Positions 45,851 through 52,359 of a stretch of 64,000 bases of DNA are shown piece after piece. The position numbers and the translations under genes were made by a program. The notes beneath the pieces were generated by a model. The model made no database searches. It was not told where the DNA came from and worked only from the letters and a program-made list of their open reading frames with translations. Numbering within the stretch: the first letter of the stretch is position 1; the number at the start of each line of letters is the position of its first letter. Origin of the DNA: Paenibacillus sp. FSL K6-1096 (GTDB lineage: Bacteria; Bacillota; Bacilli; Paenibacillales; Paenibacillaceae); contig NZ_CP150274.1 of NCBI RefSeq assembly GCF_037977055.1, positions 1,178,001 through 1,242,000 of the forward strand. The letters are read 5' to 3'.

Positions 45851-45871
45851 TTACACAAGGATGGGGAATAC

Positions 45872-46210
45872 ATGCGTGTCTTACTAAACGACGGCTCATC
45901 CCGCAGTATCACGGATGAGGAAATATTGTATTTCTCGAATTACAAGAATACAATATTCGTCCATACGAAAGAAGGCGAATTTGTTCTCCCCACCACTCTT
46001 TCCGATTTGTATGCAGCATACGGGAGCTCAGGCTTTGAACGTCTTGACCGCAGCAATGTAGTGAACATTGGCAATATTGACGGTTATGATCCGGAACGGA
46101 AGATTGTTCTGTTCAATCAAGGGGAACAATTTGCAACGGTATCTGAGTCAAATGAACCACGTATCCGAAGATTTCTGGCCTCACGGAAGAATGAAACGAC
46201 ATCATCCTAG
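45872..46210 (+). CDS. Stand-alone LytTR DNA-binding protein
   Basis: 112 residues consisting of a LytTR domain only: an ILYFSNYKNTIFVHTKEGEF strand pair, TTLSDLYAAYGSSGFERLDR and SNVVNIGNIDGYD, the typical recognition region. There is no receiver domain and therefore no phosphorylatable Asp. Starts 21 nt after agrD with GGATGGGG upstream. In S. aureus the LytTR domain is the output of AgrA; here the output must be controlled without phosphorylation, most simply by the membrane protein of this operon. Confidence 0.9.
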   Translation: MRVLLNDGSSRSITDEEILYFSNYKNTIFVHTKEGEFVLPTTLSDLYAAYGSSGFERLDRSNVVNIGNIDGYDPERKIVLFNQGEQFATVSESNEPRIRRFLASRKNETTSS

Positions 46211-46216
46211 GATCAT

Positions 46217-46253
46217 AAAAATATCCCGGGGCCCATCGGCCCGGGATATTTTT
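46217..46253 (+). terminator. Terminator of the agr-like operon
   Basis: Stem AAAAATATCCCGGG (46217-46230) with CCCGGGATATTTTT (46240-46253), 14 bp perfect, T-rich 3' side. It closes the operon 6 nt after the LytTR stop. Confidence 0.9.
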
Positions 46254-46432
46254 ATATTTCTATACTTTTTACGAGCAACAAGCTGACCAATTATCATTAC
46301 ATAACATCCAACTTATGTCAATAAAAATTCAGAGGGCGAATGCCAGCAGACGGATTAAATTCCAGATGGTACCATTTACATAGATTCTTACGAGACTTGC
46401 TTCTACACTCTCAACCCTGATGGAGGATTTCT

Positions 46433-46612
46433 ATGGACACTTACTTTCATCCTTCTCCACGCCCCTCATCACTTGAGCTATTGTCTGACGAGCAATTATT
46501 GAACATCTATGAATTGGCGCTGGAAACCAAGGCATCACCCGATTTTATCCAGATTATCAGGAACGTCCTCACCGTGCGGAACCTATCAGACACAGACCGT
46601 TACGATGCCTGA
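46433..46612 (+). CDS. sda: Sda-like sporulation histidine kinase inhibitor
   Basis: 59 residues from an ATG with TGGAGG 6 nt upstream. Residues 17-51 (LSDEQLLNIYELALE, then DFIQIIRNVLTVRNL) follow the Sda pattern LSDExLLxxYxxAxE...DFIxxI...R. Sda binds sporulation kinases such as KinA and blocks phosphorelay input to Spo0A when replication is disturbed. N-terminal 16 residues (FHPSPRPSS) are longer than in B. subtilis Sda (46 aa). No DnaA boxes of the TTATCCACA type were seen upstream, unlike B. subtilis sda. Confidence 0.8.
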   Translation: MDTYFHPSPRPSSLELLSDEQLLNIYELALETKASPDFIQIIRNVLTVRNLSDTDRYDA

Positions 46613-46642
46613 GCCGTAGTCCCTACTTATTTCACACGCTTA

Positions 46643-46681
46643 AGTACATTGAACCGTACCCTGGGGCAATGTACTTTTTTT
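46643..46681 (+). terminator. Terminator of the sda-like gene
   Basis: Stem AGTACATTG/CAATGTACT (46643-46651, 46667-46675) then TTTTTT; also lies just past the stop of the convergent gene at 46686. Confidence 0.85.
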
Positions 46682-46685
46682 CGCC

Positions 46686-46994
46686 TTATTCCACAATTTC
46701 CGTCTTGAAGACATTCTCCAGCTTGCCGCCAAGCCGTTTCTTCAGCGGAACCTTGATATCGCGTCCCAGCTCCTTGAAGAAGGTCTCTGCATCGCACTTT
46801 ACATTCTGGGCCATGGCCACAACAGCCCCATCCCCTACGATATTCTGATTGACTTCACGCGGAATATCCACTTCGATATCGTATTTTTTGGTCAGTGTCT
46901 TGATGTATCGGGCAAAAATCTCCAGCAGCTCTTCATTGTTAAAATTCTCGATGGCCGCTTTACCTTTGCTGGTAAACTTCATGTTAATTCTCAT
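46686..46994 (-). CDS. Hypothetical protein, 102 residues
   Basis: Not recognised. Soluble, lysine-rich, no signal peptide; helix FNNEELLEIFARYIKTLTKKY, then IPREVNQNIVGDGAVVAMA and ETFFKELGRDIKVPLKKRL. RBS AAGGGG before the ATG. Convergent with the sda-like gene. Confidence 0.65.
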   Translation of the reverse strand: MRINMKFTSKGKAAIENFNNEELLEIFARYIKTLTKKYDIEVDIPREVNQNIVGDGAVVAMAQNVKCDAETFFKELGRDIKVPLKKRLGGKLENVFKTEIVE

Positions 46995-47315
46995 CGGTGG
47001 TATCCCCTTTTCTGTCTAACCATTTGTTAGGTTGTTATGGATCAAGATGAATAGATGGCTGCAAGAAAGGGCAACATTATCCATTTCCGAGGGCGTTCGG
47101 TGGAACAACCTTCTTCCTTTATCATAACACAGGAGATTACATTCTGTTTCAGATTCCCTGCGGTTTGTGTAAATTCTTCGCATCCGCTGTAAAGTTCTGG
47201 TTCTATTTTACATAACTGTGAGCCAATCTGTTCTGATTTCCTTATTCTCTCATATCCTTCCCGATCTTATCCGATAAACATCATGTAACATAAAACCACA
47301 TCTGGAGGAATGATC
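46995..47315. other. Intergenic region between divergent small genes
   Basis: About 320 nt with no gene. It must carry the promoters of the genes at 46686 and 47316, but no convincing pair of boxes or operator was recognised. The last 15 nt contain the RBS TGGAGGAATG. Confidence 0.4.
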
Positions 47316-47675
47316 ATGTCTTACACAATGGAAGTCAATGCAGCCAAAAATCAGGTGGTTGTCAAAGCCTATGGACTCACCGAAAGCGATGTCCCCTCAT
47401 ACATAAACGATTTCGAGAACGCGCTGAAGCAGCTGAAGCCCGGATTCACCGGCGTAACCGATGTCACCGGCTCTCCAACAGTTCTCTCGCCTGAAGTGGC
47501 TGCCATGCTCGCCCCCACCGGTGACCGCGCAGTAGAAGCAGGCGTTGGCGGCTGGGCCTACGTTGCCGATTCTCCCGTCTGGAAAATGCAAATGAAACGC
47601 CTCTTCGGCAAATTCGCCGTCCATTTCCCTACCTATGAAGAAGCCGATGCTTATTTGAACAGCTTGGGTAAGTAA
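47316..47675 (+). CDS. Hypothetical protein, possibly STAS-like, 119 residues
   Basis: Begins SYTMEVNAAKNQVVVKAYGL and continues DVPSYINDFENALKQLKPGF, TGVTDVTGSPTVLSPEVAAM, with a C-terminal PTYEEADAYLNSL. The alternating strands and helices with a central VTDVTG resemble STAS/SpoIIAA-like folds, but this is only a resemblance. The second ATG (TGGAGG 7 nt upstream) is chosen. A decayed Rpn-family gene follows after 11 nt. Confidence 0.65.
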   Translation: MSYTMEVNAAKNQVVVKAYGLTESDVPSYINDFENALKQLKPGFTGVTDVTGSPTVLSPEVAAMLAPTGDRAVEAGVGGWAYVADSPVWKMQMKRLFGKFAVHFPTYEEADAYLNSLGK

Positions 47676-47686
47676 GCGAGGTGGAA

Positions 47687-48297
47687 ATGCAGTTATTTAA
47701 TAAGTACGATAATGAAAAGCGCACACTGTACTATTGGAGCAAGCAGTATGCCGGGTAGCTTGAAGAAGGGCACTCCTACAAGAAGCTTAGAAAATGTGTT
47801 ACCATCAATATACTCAATTTCTCTATTCTGCCTAATGACCGTTACCATAACATTTTTATCTGCGGGAAGATCACAGCGGCATCACACTGATTGACGACAT
47901 TGAAATCCACATCATGGAGCTCTCCAAGCTGAACTTGCAGCACATTCCAAATGAGGGCGGGTTACTCAACTGGCTGCTATTCCTGAAAAGTGAAGATACA
48001 ACAAACTGGGAGGTGTTACGGGTGAATGAACCAGCTTTGAGTAAAGCGATGACCGCGCTGGAATATTTAAGCCAGAATGCAGAAGCACGACGTATGTACG
48101 AAATGAGACAAAAAGCTCTCCATGATGAAGCTTCCATGTTGGAGGGTGCCCGGGCAGAAGGCGAGTCCGTTGGCCGGACCAAAGAAAAATTAGACGTTGC
48201 CCGGAACATGATCAACAAAGGTATGGATTTCACGATCATTGCAGAACTTACGGGACTTTCCGTTGAGGAATTGGGCAAACTGAAACAGACACATTAA
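47687..48297 (+). pseudogene. Decayed Rpn-family (PD-(D/E)XK recombination-promoting nuclease/putative transposase) gene
   Basis: The first frame reads MQLFNKYDNEKRTLYYWSKQ, which matches the middle of Rpn-family proteins (EYDMEKRTLYYWSK), then hits a TAG at about 47757, continues LEEGHSYKKLRKCVTINILN, and near 47870 shifts by one frame into LIDDIEIHIMELSKLNLQ and GLLNWLLFLKS, ending with the family's C-terminal GRTKEKLDVARNMI and LTGLSVEELGKL. The N-terminal nuclease core is absent. So one stop, one frameshift and a 5' truncation. The C-terminal frame from 47914 is open but is probably not a functional gene. Confidence 0.85.
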
Positions 48298-48302
48298 TGC
48301 TT

Positions 48303-48337
48303 AAAAGCTGCTGAGATTTGATCTCCGCAGCTTTTTT
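48303..48337 (+). terminator. Terminator after the Rpn-family pseudogene
   Basis: Stem AAGCTGCTGAGAT with ATCTCCGCAGCTT (one bulge/mismatch), then TTTTTT; preserved although the gene is decayed. Confidence 0.8.
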
Positions 48338-48740
48338 ATGAAGATAATATAATTTTTAACATATTACACTACTCATCATTGCAGTACTTTCCTTTATTCG
48401 TCTGCTCATCAAAGACCTTGCTGAAATTATGGAGAAACGCAAGAAAGTATGCAAAAAGAAAACGTCTAAGACTTCCGCAAAAAGTCGTAGACGTTAGCCC
48501 TAGGCCTCCAACAGCCTGATGATATTGAACGGAACGGACACAACACCGTTCCGCTGTCCCGGTCGATTGAAGTGCATAAGGATGGTTCAGGGTTATACAT
48601 ACGCACATAAGCGAGTCTTATCCGAACTGGGTCGCCCATTCTTACTGGGGTTTGGATTGGAAGCCCATTGTACGCCGGCCTGTTGCCCAGCCTCCGACGC
48701 TTCAGGAGCAGTCAATCCGGCAACTCACCGCCACAGAGAT
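48338..48740. other. Gene-poor stretch, possibly decayed
   Basis: No gene supported on either strand. It holds an imperfect inverted repeat at 48462-48496 (AACGTCTAAGACTT and AAAGTCGTAGACGTT) without a T run. Open frames here (for example 48369-48608 minus and 48519-48782 plus) lack ribosome binding sites and recognisable sequence. Its position beside the Rpn pseudogene suggests a degenerating accessory region. Confidence 0.4.
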
Positions 48741-49058
48741 TCACCACATGTAATAACCCAGATGTTTTTTGTTATTCCTTAATATCCCGGCCAATGATGC
48801 CGCACACAATATTATATAGAGTCCCAGAAAGAGCGGCATGGACAGGGATCCGTTACGCTCAGCAATCCCCATCCCAATAAAAGTTATCCCTAATATGAGA
48901 TACGGCAGGACCATCCCTCTTTGGAAAGAGGCTCGCTCCTCCTTACTCAACCTGTTCATAACGGATTGCCGAAGAAACACATGTTGTCCAAAAAAATGAC
49001 AAGCCGCTTGTGTGAGCATCCACATCCCTAAAAAAATCTGTGCTACGATTTCTCCCAC
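48741..49058 (-). CDS. Small membrane protein, unknown
   Basis: 105 residues with about three hydrophobic helices (VAQIFLGMWMLTQAACHFFG; MVLPYLILGITFIGMGIA; MPLFLGLYIILCAASLAGIL) and a basic loop RLSKEERASFQRG. RBS GGAGGTGG is 3-9 nt before the GTG/ATG region. Not recognised. Downstream of the orphan gene at 49089 by 30 nt. Confidence 0.6.
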   Translation of the reverse strand: MGEIVAQIFLGMWMLTQAACHFFGQHVFLRQSVMNRLSKEERASFQRGMVLPYLILGITFIGMGIAERNGSLSMPLFLGLYIILCAASLAGILRNNKKHLGYYMW

Positions 49059-49088
49059 CTCCTTCGCTTATCCCTTAATTTCGATTAC

Positions 49089-49691
49089 CTACATTTTTTC
49101 TAAATCAAAAACGATATTTCCTGATTTATTAAAAACCTCAATTTTTCTCGGATTGTTGCCATTATGATTACTTTTCCCTTCCTCTTTCTCTATAACAAAA
49201 GCCGAAGTTGAATTATTTTCTTTATTAACTTCTTTAAAACTTCCTTCTTGAAAATAAACTCTTACTTTAGACATTTCACCTAATATTTTTTTATCATTAA
49301 TAAAAAAAACAGAATAATAAAGGCCTGTATTTGTACCCATTGTAAAGACTCTATCCGTCATCATTTTAACGAATTGCGCTTTGCGGTAATCCAATTTACC
49401 ATCCTTGTTTGAGGCTTCTATTATTCCTGCTTCATCATCACTTTTATAGGGTAAAATTGTAATTGATGCTCCATCAGCCTCAAGATTTTTAGCTCCTAGA
49501 ATTTCAATTTTTTCTTTATCGGTAATCTCAGCTATCTCTTCGTTAGTAACATGTATATACTTCCCACTCTTCAAGTGATGGGAAGTTTCCAAATACCTAT
49601 AACTATCACCATTACAACACTCACCAACACCACAGTACCTTTTTTCTTCAATAGGCTTCCCCCACATTATTTTAATAATCTCTATAAACAA
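49089..49691 (-). CDS. AT-rich orphan gene, possibly 5'-truncated
   Basis: 200 residues, markedly AT-rich against its neighbours. A cysteine cluster near the N-terminus (YCGVGECCNGDSYRY), then soluble sequence with EIAEITDKEKIEILGAK and NKSGNIVFDLEKM at the end. The only upstream start is a TTG with no RBS; the first ATG is at residue 9, also without RBS. A lost N-terminal segment (such as a signal peptide) would explain this. Not recognised. Confidence 0.5.
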   Translation of the reverse strand: MFIEIIKIMWGKPIEEKRYCGVGECCNGDSYRYLETSHHLKSGKYIHVTNEEIAEITDKEKIEILGAKNLEADGASITILPYKSDDEAGIIEASNKDGKLDYRKAQFVKMMTDRVFTMGTNTGLYYSVFFINDKKILGEMSKVRVYFQEGSFKEVNKENNSTSAFVIEKEEGKSNHNGNNPRKIEVFNKSGNIVFDLEKM

Positions 49692-49970
49692 TCATATAAA
49701 ATTAAAATAAATTTGTAAACATCTTCCTCTTATTTTATGTCTTTTGTAAATGAAGTCACGTACAACTGCTGCCTTCTCTCACCAGGAGCATGTAGGGAGC
49801 AGCATTGTTGCACTTCTTGCATCGGGCAGCATTGTTACACTTTTAGCAGGATTTCTCTATTAATGTTATTAGCTGTGGAGCATTAGGCCCTACATCATTG
49901 CAGCACGCGAAATGTATTCGGTTTTTCGATTACATCCGCCCACACACCACACATACCTCACCCGTGAAAC
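49692..49970. other. Intergenic stretch with TTGCA/GCAGCATTG repeats
   Basis: No gene. Around 49785-49850 it carries AGCAGCATTGTTGCACTTC, TTGCATCGGGCAGCATTG and TTACACTTTTAGCAGG, members of the same degenerate repeat family as in the bkd gap (31793-32131). Confidence 0.5.
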
Positions 49971-50021
49971 AAAATACCACTTGCTGTTGGGTACTACGCT
50001 CTCCCCATTAGCAAGTGGTAT
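49971..50021 (-). terminator. Probable terminator of spo0A
   Basis: Stem ATACCACTTGCT/AGCAAGTGGTAT (49974-49985, 50010-50021) with a 24-nt loop; TTTTG follows on the minus strand. It is about 75 nt past the spo0A stop. Confidence 0.65.
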
Positions 50022-50094
50022 GTATTGATATGCTTCGCAGTATTTACGGCCTCAGAACTACATTATCCCTTCACGTATCCTGATCCTTACCCTT

Positions 50095-50913
50095 TCAAGA
50101 CACCTTATGCTCAATGCGCAGCTTGTCGGCGACCATGGCAATAAATTCTGAGTTAGTTGGCTTGGATTTGGAGATATTAATGGTATAGCCGAACAGGTGG
50201 GAGATGCTGTCGATGTTGCCACGGGTCCAGGCGACTTCGATGGCGTGGCGGATGGCCCGCTCTACGCGCGAAGGCGTTGTCTTGAATTTCTCGGCAATGG
50301 CCGGGTATAGCGTCTTCGTAATTGCGCCCAGAATTTCGATGTTGTTGTAGACCATGGTAATGGCTTCGCGCAGATACTGATAACCCTTGATGTGGGCAGG
50401 GACGCCGATCTCATGAATAATGGAGGTAATATTGGCATCCAGATTCTTGCCTTTGGACAAAGGTACCACATTACTGGCAGATCTGGAAGCGGAATAGCCG
50501 GTCATGCTGGAGGAAGTGCTCATGCTGCCCTGGGTGCCGACCAGCTGACGCACACGGTTGGCCAGAACCTCCATATCGAACGGCTTCAGAATATAATAAG
50601 ATGCTCCAAGTTGAACAGCGCGTTGTGTAATGTTCTCCTGCCCGAACGCGGTCAGCATAATGATCTTGGGCTGCGGGTTCAGATCCATATCGCGCAGGCG
50701 CTCCAGGACGCCAAGGCCGTCCAGATGAGGCATGATGATATCCAGAATAAGCACATCGGGGATTTTGCGGGCTCCGCTAAGCATCTGAAGCACCTCTTCC
50801 CCGTTATAGGCGATGCCTGTTACGGTCATATCTTCTTGTTCCGTAATGTACTCGGCAAGCAAGTTCGTGAACTCCCTGTTATCATCGGCCAACAACACTT
50901 CAATATTCTGCAC
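50095..50913 (-). CDS. spo0A: Sporulation master regulator Spo0A
   Basis: 272 residues, usual length. Receiver domain with DDNRE, phosphorylated Asp58 ([13 protein letters not shown]) and Lys in YILKPFD; C-terminal DNA-binding domain with [20 protein letters not shown] and the recognition helix [17 protein letters not shown]. Controls entry into sporulation; phosphorylated through the phosphorelay. The GTG start has AAGGAGGAAGC upstream. Located just downstream of spoIVB, as throughout Bacillales; three 0A boxes lie upstream. Confidence 0.97.
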   Translation of the reverse strand: MQNIEVLLADDNREFTNLLAEYITEQEDMTVTGIAYNGEEVLQMLSGARKIPDVLILDIIMPHLDGLGVLERLRDMDLNPQPKIIMLTAFGQENITQRAVQLGASYYILKPFDMEVLANRVRQLVGTQGSMSTSSSMTGYSASRSASNVVPLSKGKNLDANITSIIHEIGVPAHIKGYQYLREAITMVYNNIEILGAITKTLYPAIAEKFKTTPSRVERAIRHAIEVAWTRGNIDSISHLFGYTINISKSKPTNSEFIAMVADKLRIEHKVS

Positions 50914-50978
50914 TGGCTGCTTCCTCCTTATTTATATAGCTATTCACAACATCATAATCATCTTCTCTCCCTATAACT

Positions 50979-51011
50979 TTCGACATCTGGTTTAAATATC
51001 CTTCTGTCGAA
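50979..51011 (-). promoter_or_regulatory. Spo0A-binding boxes (0A boxes) and possible sigma-H promoter of spo0A
   Basis: Perfect TGTCGAA boxes lie on the minus strand at 50985-50979, on the plus strand at 51005-51011, and a third on the minus strand at 51097-51091. Between the first two, minus-strand AGGATAT and CGAAAG with about 14 nt between resemble a sigma-H promoter. The arrangement suggests autoregulation of spo0A. Confidence 0.6.
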
Positions 51012-51096
51012 AATTATTTTTCTTTATTTTTTTTCGGGGTTGATTTATAATTAATTATTTTATTTCATGATTCGATGTTAATCGCTGCCCTTCGAC

Positions 51097-51129
51097 AAAA
51101 AAATCTTAAGGCTATACCGCCTTAAGATT
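51097..51129 (-). terminator. Terminator of spoIVB overlapping its stop codon
   Basis: Perfect 11-bp stem AATCTTAAGGC/GCCTTAAGATT (51102-51112, 51119-51129) then TTTTTTT on the minus strand. The upstream arm encodes the last residues of SpoIVB and the TAG lies at the loop. Confidence 0.88.
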
Positions 51130-52245
51130 ATATTGGAGCTCTTGCTGCTGGTGGACTACACCAGAGTCACGCAGCATCCACTCGATGAAGCAGCCGTAAC
51201 CGGACTTGGGATCATTGACGAATACATGGGTTACCGCACCGATCAACCGTCCGTTCTGGACGATGGGGCTGCCGCTCATGCCCTGGACAATGCCGCCGGT
51301 CTTATCCAGCAGACGGGGGTCTGTAATGCGCAGCACCATACCCTTGGTCGCCGGGGTCGCTTGACGGGCAACATGGATGATCTCCACATTGAAGCGCTCC
51401 ACCTGCTGGCCGTCAACAACAGTAAGAATTTGCGCGGGACCTTCTTTGACTTCAGTACTCATGGCTACCGGAATCGGCTCCTGGTACAGGCTATGCTCGG
51501 GGTTGCGGGTCATTTTGCCGAAGATGCCGAAATCCGTATTGCTCTCCACATTGCCGAGCACCTGGCTCTCCTTCAGGAAATGGGCCCGCTTCTCCCCGGG
51601 ATCGCCATCCTGGCTTTTGGCAATGGAGGTGACACTGGACTGCACGATATGGCCGCTGCCGACGACAATGGGAGTTCCGGTATTCATGTCGGTGATGACA
51701 TGTCCAAGCGCCCCGTAGACCCCCTGCTTCGGCGCATAGAACGTAAGGGTTCCTACACCTGCTGCGGAATCACGGATGTAGAGGCCCAGCCGCCACACCT
51801 TGTCTGTACGGTCATACGCCGGCTTCAGCCGGGCCGTATGCTCCTTGCCGCCGCGTTTGTACACGATACTTAACGAATTATTGCTTCGTCCGGCCTGTTC
51901 CACAAGCTTGGCTACCTTAGACACCTCGTCCAGCTTCACGCCATTCATGGAGATCATCAGATCTCCCGGCATCAGCCCGCTGTTCTCGCCTGGTGAAATC
52001 TTGGACTCACTTGAGACTTGAATGAGATGATGGCCTACAACCAGTACACCTGCCGACTTCACCTTCACGCCGATGGTCTGTCCGCCGGGAATGACCTTCA
52101 GCTCCTTGACGGTTCCCTCTGCCGCCTGAAGCGGCCGGTATTCCAGTGGTGCTGCGCTACTGTGTGAGGCTCCAGTTATGCCGGATACACTGAGAAAGAA
52201 GGCAAATATAAGTCCGGGCATTAACTTCCTGAGGTAAGGCTTCAA
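51112..52245 (-). CDS. spoIVB: SpoIVB serine peptidase (sigma-K checkpoint)
   Basis: 377 residues. Secreted from the forespore; cleaves SpoIVFA to trigger pro-sigma-K processing. Signal peptide/anchor at the N-terminus (LMPGLIFAFFLSVSGITG), PDZ domain (LVVGHHLIQVSSESKISPGE and SGLMPGDLMISMNGVKLD), then the S55 peptidase domain with YGALGHVITDMNTG (His) and the nucleophile Ser in QGMSGSPIVQNG. Upstream of spo0A as in Bacillus. Confidence 0.95.
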   Translation of the reverse strand: MKPYLRKLMPGLIFAFFLSVSGITGASHSSAAPLEYRPLQAAEGTVKELKVIPGGQTIGVKVKSAGVLVVGHHLIQVSSESKISPGENSGLMPGDLMISMNGVKLDEVSKVAKLVEQAGRSNNSLSIVYKRGGKEHTARLKPAYDRTDKVWRLGLYIRDSAAGVGTLTFYAPKQGVYGALGHVITDMNTGTPIVVGSGHIVQSSVTSIAKSQDGDPGEKRAHFLKESQVLGNVESNTDFGIFGKMTRNPEHSLYQEPIPVAMSTEVKEGPAQILTVVDGQQVERFNVEIIHVARQATPATKGMVLRITDPRLLDKTGGIVQGMSGSPIVQNGRLIGAVTHVFVNDPKSGYGCFIEWMLRDSGVVHQQQELQYNLKAV

Positions 52246-52359
52246 TGGCTGTCACGCTCCCCTTTGCTTCTTTCGCTTGACGAAAAAGGTGGTCGCCAAT
52301 TGCGTACCTATAAGATAACCTTGCCCCCAGGCTTTTATTACTGTCAATCATTGTCCCGC

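Noticed and set aside
46254..46432. DnaA boxes upstream of the sda-like gene
   Set aside because: Only weak matches such as TTATCATTA were seen; none fits TTATCCACA closely enough.
48462..48496. Inverted repeat AACGTCTAAGACTT/AAAGTCGTAGACGTT as a terminator
   Set aside because: No T run on either side and no gene ending nearby; recorded only as part of the gene-poor stretch.
48519..48782. 87-residue frame on the plus strand downstream of the Rpn-family pseudogene
   Set aside because: No ribosome binding site, overlaps the end of the gene at 48741 on the other strand, and the sequence looks non-coding.
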